Assembly: GCF_016865255.1 (NCBI RefSeq)
Contig: NZ_CP033381.1
Coordinates: forward strand, 1,612,001 to 1,676,000
DNA: 64,000 bases
Direction of reading: 5' to 3'
Source: Methylomonas sp. LW13
Lineage (GTDB): Bacteria; Pseudomonadota; Gammaproteobacteria; Methylococcales; Methylomonadaceae
Part shown: positions 52,484 through 62,793 of the stretch, piece by piece
How positions within the stretch are numbered: the stretch's first letter is position 1
Layout: each line of letters opens with the position of its first letter
Notes under the pieces: model-generated
What the model saw: the letters and a program-made list of their open reading frames with translations, nothing else
Told to the model about the DNA's origin: nothing
Database searches by the model: none
Position numbers and translations under genes: made by a program

Positions 52484-54760
52484 ATGCTAAGTAAAGAACT
52501 TGAAGTGACATTGAATGCTGCTTTTACCGGAGCTCATGCCAAAAGACACGAATTCATCACGGTCGAGCATTTATTGCTAGCCTTGTTGGACAATGTCACG
52601 ACGATACCGATTTTGATCGCTTGCGGCTGCAATGTTAATGCACTGCGGGCCGAACTAACCCGGTTTATAGATGAAACCATTTCCTTGATTCCGGAAGGCA
52701 TACAGCGCGAAACGCAACCCACTTTGGGTTTCCAGCGCGTTTTACAGCGCGCCGTATTTCATGTCCAGGCTTCCGACAAAAAAGAAGTCACCGGCGCGAA
52801 CTTATTTGTCGCCTTGTTCAGTGAGCAGGATTCGCACGCGGTTTATCTGTTGAACAAACAAGACATTACCCGTTTGGATGTGGTCAATTATCTGGCGCAC
52901 GGGGTTTCCAAAATCGAGCAGTTCAGAAAAGAAAATAACGAAGAGCCGGAATCCGAGCGCGGCAGCAATGAAGCTTTGTCCAGCCCATTGGAAAAATACG
53001 CAACCAACTTGAACGAAGAAGCCCTGAAAGGCAACATCGATCCTTTAATCGGCCGCGAGCTGGAAGTGGAAAGAACCATTCAGGTGCTTTGCCGCCGCCG
53101 CAAAAATAATCCGCTATTGGTAGGGGAGGCTGGTGTCGGTAAAACCGCTATAGCCGAAGGTTTGGCGAAACGAATTGTTGAAGAACAAGTGCCGGATATT
53201 TTGTTGAATAGTGTGATTTATTCGCTAGATATGGGCGCACTGGTGGCCGGTACCAAGTATCGCGGTGACTTTGAAAAACGACTCAAGGCTTTAATTAGCC
53301 AACTAAAAAAAGAACCGGACTCGATTTTATTTATAGACGAAATTCATACCATTATTGGTGCGGGTTCCGCTTCCGGTGGGGTGATGGATGCCTCTAACTT
53401 GATCAAACCGGTGTTGGCATCCGGACAATTGCGTTGTATTGGGTCCACTACTTATCAAGAATATCGGGGTATTTTCGAAAAAGACCACGCTCTGGCGCGG
53501 CGCTTCCAGAAAATCGATGTGATAGAGCCATCAATAGAAGATACTGTATTAATCTTGAAGGGCTTGAAGTCGCGCTTTGAAGAGCATCATGGCCTGAAAT
53601 ACACCCAAGAAGCATTGCGACTGGCGGTGGAATTATCAGCGCGCTATATCACAGACAGGCATTTGCCCGACAAAGCCATTGATGTGATCGACGAAGCCGG
53701 GGCCAGGCAGCGGTTGTTTGCCGGTATTGATCGCAAGGATCTGATCGATACTGCCGAGATAGAAGAAATCGTCGCCAAAATTGCCAGGGTTCCGGCACAA
53801 TCGGTATCGTCAAACGACATTGATAAATTGTCGAGCTTGGAAAAAAACCTGAAGATGCTGGTGTTTGGCCAAGACGAAGCCATTTCAGAGCTGGCGTCGG
53901 CAATTAAGCTATCGCGAGCGGGTTTGCGCGATACCACTAAAACGATCGGTTCGTTCCTGTTTGCCGGTCCTACTGGTGTCGGTAAAACCGAAGTGACTCG
54001 GCAGCTAGCCAAAGTATTGGGCATAGAGTTGATTCGCTTCGATATGTCTGAGTACATGGAGCGGCATACTGTATCACGCTTGATCGGAGCGCCTCCGGGG
54101 TATGTCGGGTTCGATCAAGGTGGATTGCTGACCGAAGCGGTGACCAAACATCCCCATGCCGTGTTGTTGCTGGACGAGTTGGAAAAAGCGCACCCGGATG
54201 TGTTCAACCTGTTACTACAGGTGATGGATCACGGCACATTGACCGACAACAACGGTCGCAAAGCGGATTTTAGAAATATCATTTTGATCATGACGACCAA
54301 TGCCGGCGCGGAAGAAAGCAGTCGGGCATCTATCGGCTTTACCCAGCAAAATCATGCTTCCGATAGTATGAAAGTGATCGAGCGAGGGTTTTCGCCGGAA
54401 TTTAGAAATCGTCTGGACGCAATTGTGCAATTCAAACCGCTGGATTTGGCGGTGGTGGGCAGTGTGGTCGATAAGTTTATTTTCGAGCTGGAAGCCATAT
54501 TGGCGGACAAAAATGTCACATTGACTTTAGAACCTGCGGCGAGAGCGTGGCTGGCCGAACATGGTTGCGATCCAAAAATGGGCGCGCGGCCAATGGCGCG
54601 ATTGATTCAGGAAAAGATCAAAAAACCGCTGGCAGAAGATTTATTGTTCGGTCGTTTAGCGAATGGCGGTCACGTGCGAGTGCATGTCGAGAACGATGCG
54701 TTGGCTTTTGCCATCGAGAGCAAACAACTAATCGTTTCGGAATTGAATCAAGTCGTATAA
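52484..54760 (+). CDS. clpA: ClpA ATP-dependent protease ATPase subunit
   Basis: Unfoldase of ClpAP. The 758-residue protein has an N-terminal double Clp domain and two AAA modules with Walker A motifs GEAGVGKT (first) and GPTGVGKT (second), plus an IGL/IGF-type ClpP loop reading IGFTQQN. It ends before infA, which converges. Confidence 0.97.
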   Translation: MLSKELEVTLNAAFTGAHAKRHEFITVEHLLLALLDNVTTIPILIACGCNVNALRAELTRFIDETISLIPEGIQRETQPTLGFQRVLQRAVFHVQASDKKEVTGANLFVALFSEQDSHAVYLLNKQDITRLDVVNYLAHGVSKIEQFRKENNEEPESERGSNEALSSPLEKYATNLNEEALKGNIDPLIGRELEVERTIQVLCRRRKNNPLLVGEAGVGKTAIAEGLAKRIVEEQVPDILLNSVIYSLDMGALVAGTKYRGDFEKRLKALISQLKKEPDSILFIDEIHTIIGAGSASGGVMDASNLIKPVLASGQLRCIGSTTYQEYRGIFEKDHALARRFQKIDVIEPSIEDTVLILKGLKSRFEEHHGLKYTQEALRLAVELSARYITDRHLPDKAIDVIDEAGARQRLFAGIDRKDLIDTAEIEEIVAKIARVPAQSVSSNDIDKLSSLEKNLKMLVFGQDEAISELASAIKLSRAGLRDTTKTIGSFLFAGPTGVGKTEVTRQLAKVLGIELIRFDMSEYMERHTVSRLIGAPPGYVGFDQGGLLTEAVTKHPHAVLLLDELEKAHPDVFNLLLQVMDHGTLTDNNGRKADFRNIILIMTTNAGAEESSRASIGFTQQNHASDSMKVIERGFSPEFRNRLDAIVQFKPLDLAVVGSVVDKFIFELEAILADKNVTLTLEPAARAWLAEHGCDPKMGARPMARLIQEKIKKPLAEDLLFGRLANGGHVRVHVENDALAFAIESKQLIVSELNQVV

Positions 54761-54770
54761 AGCGAGGGAA

Positions 54771-54805
54771 GCAATCGCTTTCCCGAAAGACGGGTTAGCG
54801 ATTGC
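54771..54805. terminator. Symmetric hairpin between clpA and infA
   Basis: GCAATCGCT (54771-54779) pairs perfectly with AGCGATTGC (54797-54805), and an inner CCCG/CGGG stem closes an AAAGA loop, with two-base internal bulges on each side. It includes the infA stop. There is no strong T run on either side, so termination is likely but not certain. Confidence 0.5.
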
Positions 54806-55013
54806 GGAAAGTAATGCGGCCTTTGGTCAAGTCGTAAGGTGTCATTTCTACGCGGACTTTATCGCCAGTCAGGATGCGGATGTAGTGTTTGCGCATTTTG
54901 CCGGAGATGTGGGCGGTAACGATGTGACCATTTTCCAGTTCGACGCGAAACATAGTGTTGGGTAGGGTATCGATAACCTTGCCATCCATTTCAATCTGAT
55001 CTTCTTTTGCCAT
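54795..55013 (-). CDS. infA: Translation initiation factor IF-1
   Basis: A 72-residue S1-type OB-fold protein starting [30 protein letters not shown]. The chosen ATG (55011-55013) gives the family N-terminus; a TTG two codons earlier is not needed. Its position next to clpA is common in proteobacteria. Confidence 0.97.
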   Translation of the reverse strand: MAKEDQIEMDGKVIDTLPNTMFRVELENGHIVTAHISGKMRKHYIRILTGDKVRVEMTPYDLTKGRITFRNR

Positions 55014-55115
55014 AGTCAAAGCTCTAAATTTAAAACGCCTATGTTAGCATGAATCCTCTGCCGAGCCGCTAAAAAAGTCTCCCGGATAGTTGAATTAGTG
55101 CTGATACAGGGCGTG

Positions 55116-57230
55116 TCAGACTTTCCTTCTCACTTCAATAATATTTGGCAAATGGCTGATACGTGCCAGCACCAAACTAAGTTGCTCGGTATTTTCGATT
55201 TGAATTGTCATATTCAGAATGGCCGATAAATCGTCGTGGGTCTTCAACGAGGCGTTGCTGATATGTACTTTCCCGGCGGCTAGTACCTGAGAAACGTCGT
55301 TCAGCAAATTTTGCGCGTTAAAGGCATGAATCAAAATCGGTACGCTGTGATGTACAGTTTGTTGACCACTCCAATCGGCTTTCAACAATTGCAATTGCTG
55401 CTCGGGCGACAGATGCCGAATATTCTCGCAGTCGCGGCGATGAATAGTGATACCGCGTTTATGCGAGATAAAGCCGATAATCTCGTCACCCTTTACCGGT
55501 GAGCAGCAATGGGCCAGCGTGGTCACTACATTATCAATATCATCGATAGTAATCGCTGATTGCGTCGAGGATTTGCTTGGCACCAACTTAATCGGCGTAG
55601 GCTCCAATTCCGGAATTTTCAGCGCACCGGCCAATTGTCGGTTGTTGATGTCGCCGTGGCCTAGCGCTTCATAAAAATGTTCTGTATCCGCGAATTTAAA
55701 ATGCCTTAACAATTCGTTGATATCGACGGTTTTCAAGCCTAGCCGCTTGCTTTCCTTATCCAGCAGCAATTTGCCGGCCGCAATATTTTCGGCTTGCTGT
55801 TGTTGTTTGAACCAGCTTTTTACCTTGCTGATGGCTCGCGGGGTTTTTAGGTAACCGAGGTTGGGATTCAGCCAATTGTGATTGGGTTGACCGTTTTTAA
55901 CGGTGATGATTTCCACCTGCTCCCCAGAGCACAGCTTGTAAGTCAAGGGCTTGATTTGGCCGTTAACTTTGGCGCCGCGGCAACTGTGACCCACCTCGGT
56001 ATGGATCGCATAAGCAAAATCCAACGGCGTAGCGCCCTTGATCAGGTCGATCAATTTGCCGGCAGGGGTCAGCACGAATACCCGGTCGGAGAACAGCTCG
56101 GTATGAAAGTTTTCCAGCAAGCCGTCAGTGTTATCTTTGTCTTCCAGCAATTGTCGGAGCGAGGCGATGTTCTTCTCGGTGGCGGCGTTGAACTTGCTGC
56201 CCTCTTTATAACGCCAGTGCGCCGCCACACCCAGCTCTGCAAAGTCGTGCATGGCTTTGGTACGGATTTGAATTTCGATACGGTTGCCGTCTTCATCCAA
56301 AACTACGGTATGCAGGGACTGATAGCCGTTTTCCTTAGGGTTGGCGATGTAGTCGTCGAATTCCCGCGGAATATGCTGCCAATGGCTGTGCGCCAAGCCT
56401 AGCACCATGTAGCAGGCCGACAAACTGTCCACCACCACGCGCACTGCCAATAAGTCGTAAAGTTCGTTTATCGCCAGTTGCTTGCGGCGCATCTTGTTCC
56501 AGATGCTATAGATATGCTTGGGCCTACCGTAGACCTTGGCCTGTATGCCTTCCTGGTTTAAACGGTCTTGAAGTGCCGCTAAAAACCGCTCAATAAAGGC
56601 TTGGCGTTGTTCCCGATTGACAGCCAATGAGTCGGTGACAAAGCGGTAATGCTCAGGATCGGCATAACGAAACGCCAGGTCTTCCAATTCCCATTTGAAT
56701 TGATTAATACCCAGGCGATTGGCGAGTGGCGCATAAATATCCAGGGTTTCCCTGGCAATGAAGCGGCGGATATTGTCTTGCTCGTGTTGGAGTCCGCGCA
56801 GCCGCTGAATACGAAAAGCCAATTTAATCAGCACCGCCCGCACGTCATGGGTCATTGCCAGCAGCATGCGTCGCAATATCTCGGCTTGATTGGGCTGGTT
56901 TGCCATGTCGGTACTGTAAATGCTGACATTATTCAGCCAGCTCACGTCTTTAACCAAGTCGGCGACTACCGGTCCGAATTGCTCGCGTATTGTCGGGTCG
57001 CTGAGTTTCCCGGCAACACGTGAATCGCTGAGCAGCGCCGCCAGAATAGTTTCCAGATCGATATGCACACTCATTAAAATTGAGGCGACATCGACGCCTT
57101 TGGGGCGGAGAGTGTCCTTGCAGTTTGCCGAAAGTTGCTCGACCAGCTTCAGCGCTTGGCTGATCTGTAAGCTATCGGCGTCTGAAAACCCGGGAAACAG
57201 TTCGGTGACGGAAGAATTATTTTGAGTCAT
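55116..57230 (-). CDS. relA: GTP pyrophosphokinase RelA
   Basis: Makes (p)ppGpp during amino-acid starvation at the ribosome. In the 704-residue protein the hydrolase HD residues are replaced (ALLSDSRVAGKL where SpoT has HDVVEDT), and the synthetase reads EFDDYIANPKENGYQS with the EXDD signature of RelA rather than the RXKD of SpoT. TGS and zinc-finger (CC in AHCCSPVKGDE) domains and a C-terminal ACT domain follow. So it is RelA-type, synthetase only, despite the tempting bifunctional annotation. Confidence 0.92.
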   Translation of the reverse strand: MTQNNSSVTELFPGFSDADSLQISQALKLVEQLSANCKDTLRPKGVDVASILMSVHIDLETILAALLSDSRVAGKLSDPTIREQFGPVVADLVKDVSWLNNVSIYSTDMANQPNQAEILRRMLLAMTHDVRAVLIKLAFRIQRLRGLQHEQDNIRRFIARETLDIYAPLANRLGINQFKWELEDLAFRYADPEHYRFVTDSLAVNREQRQAFIERFLAALQDRLNQEGIQAKVYGRPKHIYSIWNKMRRKQLAINELYDLLAVRVVVDSLSACYMVLGLAHSHWQHIPREFDDYIANPKENGYQSLHTVVLDEDGNRIEIQIRTKAMHDFAELGVAAHWRYKEGSKFNAATEKNIASLRQLLEDKDNTDGLLENFHTELFSDRVFVLTPAGKLIDLIKGATPLDFAYAIHTEVGHSCRGAKVNGQIKPLTYKLCSGEQVEIITVKNGQPNHNWLNPNLGYLKTPRAISKVKSWFKQQQQAENIAAGKLLLDKESKRLGLKTVDINELLRHFKFADTEHFYEALGHGDINNRQLAGALKIPELEPTPIKLVPSKSSTQSAITIDDIDNVVTTLAHCCSPVKGDEIIGFISHKRGITIHRRDCENIRHLSPEQQLQLLKADWSGQQTVHHSVPILIHAFNAQNLLNDVSQVLAAGKVHISNASLKTHDDLSAILNMTIQIENTEQLSLVLARISHLPNIIEVRRKV

Positions 57231-57595
57231 ACCAATATTGTAAGACTAGCGAGGTGGGGCGGAAAATAGGGAATTTCCTGAAACTTGGGGTTCGAATCCA
57301 GGCGTCAGAGTAAACGGCTAGCGACGCGCTGTAACTGTCCGCGCTCCCCGAGTGTCTATACGGGCAAAGCTATTGGGCAAAATTCAGGAAATTCTCAAGC
57401 AGTAAGAAAACCACTCAAGTATGGCCGGATTTATTAAACCGGCCCTCAATAAAGTCGCTCACGCTTATGCTAAGGCCGAGTTTTCAAGATGGATTCCCGC
57501 TTACGCGGGAATGACGGAGCAGGGAAATTTAAGTGCCCGATTAACAGGCAGGAAATTCTAAGATTCTTAGCATTAAGTGCCTGGGGAGACAGCCA
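57231..57595. other. Intergenic region with palindromic repeat
   Basis: No gene is supported. It contains a palindromic element at 57493-57512 and a stretch (57285-57302) that resembles a tRNA T-arm but lacks the rest of a tRNA. Confidence 0.5.
57493..57512. repeat. REP-like palindromic element
   Basis: ATTCCCGC and GCGGGAAT are perfect inverses around TTAC, followed by GACGG. Elements with this GGATTCCCGC...GCGGGAATGACG form are scattered as repeats in many proteobacterial genomes; only one copy is seen in this window. Confidence 0.6.
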
Positions 57596-58069
57596 TTAAT
57601 AAGCATCTTTATCCGTGATTTTGCCCTTGTCGTTGACCGCCACCTTCCATTTGCTGCCACCCACCTCAATAAACAATTCGTATTCTTCGCCCACGCCGTT
57701 CGGGTTAATCACCAATTCCGCCTTATGCAGCTTATAGCCAGGGAAGTTATCGGCCAGCACTTTGGTCACGTCAGGTGATATTTCTAGACCGTTGTCCAGC
57801 AGGATTTCGTTCGCAAACAACGCGCCGTCGGTTCTAAATAACTCATGCTTCAATTCGTCTTCCGTATCCTTAAAGCTGACTTCCAGTAGCTGTTGACCAA
57901 AGTGGGTTTCCTGAGTCGCTTTCAGGTCCTGCGCTTGCGGGTGTCGTTTCAAAATATTGGCCCTGACTTTATCCGGGATTGCCACGCTAGCGGAATCTTG
58001 GGCTTGAGCGGTTGATAAGCTGCTGTAAAAGGTGGTAGCGGCAAGTAAGGAAAGTAATAAAGTACGCAT
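57596..58069 (-). CDS. Secreted PepSY-like protein
   Basis: The 157-residue protein has a signal peptide (LLLSLLAATTFYSSLSTAQA, cleavage after AQA) and two PepSY-like repeats, about 31-85 and 90-150, each with a short helix followed by three strands (VRANILKRHPQAQDLKATQ and VTKVLADNFPGYKLHKAEL). PepSY-like periplasmic proteins are often inhibitors or chaperones of unknown target. It lies alone between two large gaps. Confidence 0.78.
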   Translation of the reverse strand: MRTLLLSLLAATTFYSSLSTAQAQDSASVAIPDKVRANILKRHPQAQDLKATQETHFGQQLLEVSFKDTEDELKHELFRTDGALFANEILLDNGLEISPDVTKVLADNFPGYKLHKAELVINPNGVGEEYELFIEVGGSKWKVAVNDKGKITDKDAY

Positions 58070-58429
58070 ATGTTCTCCTGCTGTGTTGGATCCCCCAATG
58101 ACTTAAAGCGCTGGGGATGGTTTCATCGTTGTTTTTGCGGTATTAGCAAAAGGTGGACGTTGGAAAAATTCATTCAAAACCAGAACGTGCTCTTCTGAGA
58201 GCTTGAAGCACTCTTGGCGCTTAACTATGGTCGATTATGCGATAAAAATAAAAATCGCCGGTAGGATTTTTCCGCGAACTTGGCATAGATCAATATTTGC
58301 ATATCGATTATTCTAAAAGCAGTTTGATGCCATTGAGCCGCTGGGGAGCCGATTTGGCTTGCCGGAAGCTTCCGCAGCACCAGTCTAGCGCCATGGATCG
58401 TGCCCACTTTGCCTTTTTCTAAATTGCCT
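58070..58429. other. Divergent promoter region
   Basis: No gene or RNA is supported. It separates the PepSY-like gene from the cytochrome gene. A small hairpin, CCCCCA near 58091 against TGGGG near 58112, is the only structure noticed. Confidence 0.5.
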
Positions 58430-59152
58430 ATGCCGAAGCAATATCGCCGTTTTCGAGATATTTCCACCAGTGAGAAGATTTTATATACCGTGTTTCTGTT
58501 GACCATCGGTTTGGGTTATCTGATGGCCCTCGTGAATTTGTATTACACCCATCAGGGCCGCGATGGTAAGCGCGGTTTGTCGATAGACGACATTGTCATC
58601 ATGTACCACGGTTCGACCACTCAGTCCAGGCTTGGCGCGGCAGTCAACGGCATCATGGAGCCGAATCTGAAATACAAAAGCGATAAGGAAGTGATCTTGA
58701 AATGGATTCAGGATGGCGCGGAGCAACCGGCTTACGAGCAACAGATCGCGCCGATTTTGAACCGCGATTGCATCCACTGTCATAACCCGGCCGCCAACCC
58801 GAGCCTGCCCAATCTGACGCATTACGAAGGTGTCGCGGAAGTGGCGCATAAAGGCGGGGCGTCGACGCCGGCGCTGGTCAGGGTGTCGCATATTCATTTA
58901 TTCGGCATTGCCTTCATCCTGTTTTTCATTGGCAAAATTTTTCTGCTCTGCGATATGAATATCTACGTCAAGCGGGTGGCGCTGGTGATTCCGTTTTTTG
59001 CAATGCTATTGGACGTAGTGTCCTGGTTTGTCACCAAGCATATTTCCGAATTTGCCTATGTGGTAGTGCTTAGCGGTGCGTTGATGGGCTTATCGATGGG
59101 CGTACAAATACTAATGAGTGTTTATCAAATGTGGTTTTACCAAAAGGACTGA
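58430..59152 (+). CDS. Membrane-bound c-type cytochrome
   Basis: A 240-residue protein with an N-terminal membrane helix (ILYTVFLLTIGLGYLMALV), a periplasmic part with a single c-heme motif CIHCH in LNRDCIHCHNPAA, then three further helices. I do not recognise the family. The ATG at 58430 (MPKQYRRF) has no strong ribosome-binding site; an upstream GTG at 58400 would add 10 residues. The CobB gene follows within 4 bases if its TTG start is used. It could carry electrons across or along the membrane; partners are unknown. Confidence 0.75.
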   Translation: MPKQYRRFRDISTSEKILYTVFLLTIGLGYLMALVNLYYTHQGRDGKRGLSIDDIVIMYHGSTTQSRLGAAVNGIMEPNLKYKSDKEVILKWIQDGAEQPAYEQQIAPILNRDCIHCHNPAANPSLPNLTHYEGVAEVAHKGGASTPALVRVSHIHLFGIAFILFFIGKIFLLCDMNIYVKRVALVIPFFAMLLDVVSWFVTKHISEFAYVVVLSGALMGLSMGVQILMSVYQMWFYQKD

Positions 59153-59156
59153 TGTT

Positions 59157-60473
59157 TTGACTGTTTCTCCCGTTTCATCCATGACGACCAACCCGCGCTG
59201 TTGTCCGGCCATGTTAATCAGCGCCCCGGCTTCCGGGCAAGGCAAAACCACCGTCACCGCCGCGCTGGCTTACTATCATAGACAGCAAGGCCGTCGGGTT
59301 CGGGTATTCAAGACCGGCCCGGATTTCATCGATCCGCAGATTTTGGCTTACGCCAGCGGGCAGCCGGTTTATCAACTGGATTTATGGATGATGGGCGAGG
59401 CCCATTGCCGTGACTTGTTGTACCGCGCCGCCGGCGAAGCCGATTTGATTTTGATCGAAGGCGTGATGGGCTTGTTCGACGGCGACAGCAGCAGCGCTGA
59501 TTTAGCCCAGGCGTTGGCGGTACCGGTCGCGGCGGTGATTGATGCGCAGGGCATGGCGCAAACCTTTGCAGCCGTGGCCTACGGCTTGGCCAATTATCGA
59601 CCGGGTTTGGCATTTGCCGGTGTGATAGCCAACAAGATCGGCAGCGCCGGGCATGCAAAATTGTTGCAAGAAGCCTTGCCGGCGCAAACGCCACTGATTG
59701 CTGCAGTGGCCAGAGATGACGCCGTCGGTCTGCCATCGCGGCATTTGGGCTTGTGGCAGGCTGATGAAATTGGCGATCTGGACACGCGGCTCGCTAGGGC
59801 CGCCGAATTGCTGAACAGTTATACACCTTGCCAGTTGCCGGCCCCCGTGTCGTTTGTCGGAGTGTCGATCGATCCCCCGCCCCATTTGTTAGCGGGAAAG
59901 CGCATTGCCGTGGCCCGTGATGCGGCGTTTTCATTTATCTACCAAGCCAACCTGGATTGCCTGCAAGCGATGGGCGCCGAACTGGTGTTTTTCTCACCGT
60001 TGAAGGACTGTGCTTTACCGGAGGCTGACAGCGTCTACTTGCCGGGCGGCTATCCGGAGTTGCATCTGCAAGCCCTGGCCGACAATACGGCGATGAAGCA
60101 GGCATTAATCAGGCATCATCAAGCCGACAAAGCAATCTACGCCGAGTGCGGCGGCTTCCTATACTTGCTGCAGACCTTGGCCGATATAGATGGCAATCAG
60201 GCGGCGATGGCGGGTTTGTTGCCAGGTCGTGCGCGGATGCAAACCCGCTTGGCCAATTTGGGCATGCATAGTCTCCAACTGGAGCGCGGTGAGATTCGCG
60301 GTCACAGTTTTCATTTCTCCACGCTGGAAACCACGTTAGAACCGGTTGCTTCGTCCGTCGCGCAACGCAGCTTTGGCCACGGCGAAGGATTTTTTCGCAG
60401 TGGCTCGCTTCAAGCCTCGTATCTGCATTTATATTTTCCTTTCAATCCGCGGCTTGCCGCCGGCTTTTTCTGA
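59157..60473 (+). CDS. cobB: Cobyrinate a,c-diamide synthase-like protein (CobB/CbiA)
   Basis: An ATP-dependent amidotransferase of cobalamin synthesis. The protein has an N-terminal dethiobiotin-synthetase-like domain with ASGQGKTTVTAAL and FKTGPDFIDPQ, and a C-terminal glutamine-amidotransferase domain with the catalytic cysteine in IYAECGGFLYLL. TTG at 59157 has AAGGA 8 bases before it (438 residues); ATG at 59181 is the alternative. No other cob gene is near, so it may be one gene of a scattered pathway. Confidence 0.88.
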   Translation: MTVSPVSSMTTNPRCCPAMLISAPASGQGKTTVTAALAYYHRQQGRRVRVFKTGPDFIDPQILAYASGQPVYQLDLWMMGEAHCRDLLYRAAGEADLILIEGVMGLFDGDSSSADLAQALAVPVAAVIDAQGMAQTFAAVAYGLANYRPGLAFAGVIANKIGSAGHAKLLQEALPAQTPLIAAVARDDAVGLPSRHLGLWQADEIGDLDTRLARAAELLNSYTPCQLPAPVSFVGVSIDPPPHLLAGKRIAVARDAAFSFIYQANLDCLQAMGAELVFFSPLKDCALPEADSVYLPGGYPELHLQALADNTAMKQALIRHHQADKAIYAECGGFLYLLQTLADIDGNQAAMAGLLPGRARMQTRLANLGMHSLQLERGEIRGHSFHFSTLETTLEPVASSVAQRSFGHGEGFFRSGSLQASYLHLYFPFNPRLAAGFF

Positions 60474-60561
60474 ACTTTGAATGGATATAAAAACTGTTTC
60501 ACAGCCAGGGTCTATGGGATAATGCGCGGCTTTCACCGGCCAGACAACAGCAGGTACTCAA

Positions 60562-61614
60562 ATGGACGAAAACAAGAAAAAGGCGCTGGGCGCCGCGTTG
60601 ATGCAGATCGAAAAACAATTCGGCAAGGGCTCCGTGATGCGGATGGGCGATGTCGCCGCCAGCCGCGACATTGAAGTCGTATCAACCGGCTCGCTGTCTT
60701 TGGATATTGCGCTGGGTGTCGGCGGTTTGCCGCGCGGCCGGATTATCGAAATCTACGGCCCGGAGTCGTCCGGTAAAACCACCTTGACGCTGCAAACCAT
60801 CGCCCAGATGCAAAAGTTGGGCGGCACGGCGGCATTCGTCGACGCCGAACACGCGCTGGATCCAATCTATGCGCAAAAAATCGGCGTCAATATCGACGAT
60901 TTGTTGGTTTCGCAACCGGATACCGGCGAACAAGCCCTGGAAATCACCGATATGCTAGTGCGCTCCGGCGCGGTCGACATCGTGGTGGTCGACTCGGTGG
61001 CCGCTTTAACACCCAAGGCCGAAATCGAAGGCGACATGGGCGACTCGCACATGGGCTTGCAAGCGCGCTTGATGTCGCAAGCCTTGCGCAAACTGACCGC
61101 CAACATCAAACGTTCCAACACATTGGTGATTTTCATCAACCAGTTGCGGATGAAAATTGGGGTGATGTTCGGCAACCCGGAAACCACTACCGGCGGTAAT
61201 GCGCTGAAGTTTTATGCCTCGGTGCGTCTGGATATTCGCCGCATCGGCGCGATCAAGAAAGGCGACGAGGTGATCGGCAACGAGACTCGCGTCAAAGTGG
61301 TTAAAAACAAAGTGGCGCCGCCGTTCAAGCAAGCCGATTTCGAAATCCTCTATGGCGAAGGCGTGTCATTCTTCGGTGAACTGGTCGACTTGGGCGTGGA
61401 ATTCGGTTTCGTGCAAAAGTCCGGTTCCTGGTATGCCTACAACAACGAGAAAATCGGCCAAGGCAAGGACAACGCCAAGCAGTTTTTACGCGATAACCCG
61501 GATAAGGCCGCCGAATTGGAAAAGGCTATCCGCGAGAAGGCCTTTGCCAAATTAGCCAGCGCGCCGGCTGCAGTCAGTGAAGACGACGACGCCGAGTTTG
61601 TCGACGGCGATTGA
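60562..61614 (+). CDS. recA: RecA recombinase
   Basis: The 350-residue protein has Walker [10 protein letters not shown] and the [23 protein letters not shown] block with Walker B just before ([13 protein letters not shown]). Upstream I see no CTGT-N8-ACAG LexA site; instead CTGT-TTC-ACAG at 60494-60504 and a -10 GATAAT at 60518-60523. Its end overlaps recX. Confidence 0.98.
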   Translation: MDENKKKALGAALMQIEKQFGKGSVMRMGDVAASRDIEVVSTGSLSLDIALGVGGLPRGRIIEIYGPESSGKTTLTLQTIAQMQKLGGTAAFVDAEHALDPIYAQKIGVNIDDLLVSQPDTGEQALEITDMLVRSGAVDIVVVDSVAALTPKAEIEGDMGDSHMGLQARLMSQALRKLTANIKRSNTLVIFINQLRMKIGVMFGNPETTTGGNALKFYASVRLDIRRIGAIKKGDEVIGNETRVKVVKNKVAPPFKQADFEILYGEGVSFFGELVDLGVEFGFVQKSGSWYAYNNEKIGQGKDNAKQFLRDNPDKAAELEKAIREKAFAKLASAPAAVSEDDDAEFVDGD

Positions 61615-62074
61615 ACGCCGGCAGCAGATCGAAGCGGTCTGTCTGAGACTATTGGCCCGGCGCGAACATAGCCGCCGGGAATTGCTGGATAAATTGGCAC
61701 TACGCGGCTTTAACCGCGACGACGTTGAACCGGTTATCGATCAGATAGCCGAGCAGAACTGGCAAAACGACGCACGCTATACCGAAGCCTATGTTCGCCA
61801 ACGTATCCGAAGCGGTTACGGTCCGATGCGAATTCGTTATGAACTGCAGCAGCGCGGTATCAACGACGCCAATCTCGATGCGCAGGCCGAGGAGCAGGGC
61901 GGCTGGCAAAATCTGCTGCTGGACGTGTATTTGGGTAAATACGACGGCGAAAAATCGCTGACCCAAAACGAATGGCTGAAGCGCAGCCGCTTTTTACAGC
62001 AACGCGGCTTCAGTGGCGAAATGATCAAGCGCTTGTTTGCGGAATTGAAAATCAAACTATGTAGGTCGGAATAA
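61577..62074 (+). CDS. recX: RecX regulatory protein
   Basis: Limits RecA activity. The 165-residue helical protein has [38 protein letters not shown] and [16 protein letters not shown], the three tandem RecX repeats. GTG at 61577 inside the end of recA is the only early start; the overlap of 38 bases implies coupling to recA. Confidence 0.92.
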   Translation: MKTTTPSLSTAIERRQQIEAVCLRLLARREHSRRELLDKLALRGFNRDDVEPVIDQIAEQNWQNDARYTEAYVRQRIRSGYGPMRIRYELQQRGINDANLDAQAEEQGGWQNLLLDVYLGKYDGEKSLTQNEWLKRSRFLQQRGFSGEMIKRLFAELKIKLCRSE

Positions 62075-62111
62075 GCGGTACCGTTTTCGACAAACTTTTA
62101 AGGCCAATTAG

Positions 62112-62441
62112 ATGAAGTTCAGTAGAGTTGCAACCGGATATACAAGATCTAAAGCACGGCGAGACAACCTTCAAGTAGTTGAAATTGATGGTCCGAACAT
62201 TAGTTGGGATTCCGGCAAGAAAGTTATAGTTCTGAGTAAGCAAGCGGTCCCTGATTTTGCACCAAGCTCAACGTCAACTTATAACTGCGACATTGAAATT
62301 TCCTTATCGGAAATTGCTGAAATGATAAAAGTGGTTGGGGATTCCTTAGTAAAAGTAACTCCCAACCCACCAAAGATTTCATTCCCTAAATTGAAGTCTG
62401 AGCTCGTAGCTCCGAATAGCGAAGCGTATTCGGAGAAATAG
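62112..62441 (+). CDS. Hypothetical protein between recX and HepT/MntA
   Basis: I do not recognise this 109-residue protein. It starts MKFSRVATGYTRSKARRD, with AAGG 9 bases before the ATG, and ends in a Pro/Lys/Ser-rich tail. It has no membrane segment. Its composition is slightly more A/T-rich than recA, and it lies in the accessory stretch that separates recX from alaS. Confidence 0.55.
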   Translation: MKFSRVATGYTRSKARRDNLQVVEIDGPNISWDSGKKVIVLSKQAVPDFAPSSTSTYNCDIEISLSEIAEMIKVVGDSLVKVTPNPPKISFPKLKSELVAPNSEAYSEK

Positions 62442-62481
62442 TTGAAATAAGGTTCAAGCAAATCGAAGCTAAGAGCTATTT

Positions 62482-62793
62482 ATGCATCCTCTGATTCAGC
62501 AAAATAAATCCGCAATCGTCGACTTATGCAGGCGCTATCGGGTTAAGCGTCTGGAGGTCTTTGGCTCGGCCGCGCGGGCTACCGACTTCGATTTGGAACA
62601 CAGCGATGCGGACTTTTTGGTCGAATTTGCCGAGGACGGTCAGTCGTCTTCGTTGCAGGTATTTTTTGCCCTACGGCAAGAACTGGAGAGCCTAATTGGG
62701 CGGCATGTGGATTTAGCGGAGACTGCAGCGTTGCAAAACCCTTATTTGCTAGCCAGCATAGAACAAAGTCGCGAATTGGTCTATGCAGCGTGA
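62482..62793 (+). CDS. mntA: MntA-type nucleotidyltransferase antitoxin
   Basis: A 103-residue minimal nucleotidyltransferase with the GSAARATDFDLEHSDADFLVEF active-site block (G28-S29, D42 and D44). In type VII toxin-antitoxin systems this enzyme adenylylates a tyrosine of HepT to silence it. Its last 11 bases overlap the hepT start. Confidence 0.88.
   Translation: MHPLIQQNKSAIVDLCRRYRVKRLEVFGSAARATDFDLEHSDADFLVEFAEDGQSSSLQVFFALRQELESLIGRHVDLAETAALQNPYLLASIEQSRELVYAA

Noticed and set aside
57285-57302. A T-arm-like GGGTTCGAATCC stretch suggesting a tRNA
   Set aside because: The flanks do not form a T stem of 5 pairs, an anticodon arm or acceptor stem, and there is no CCA end.
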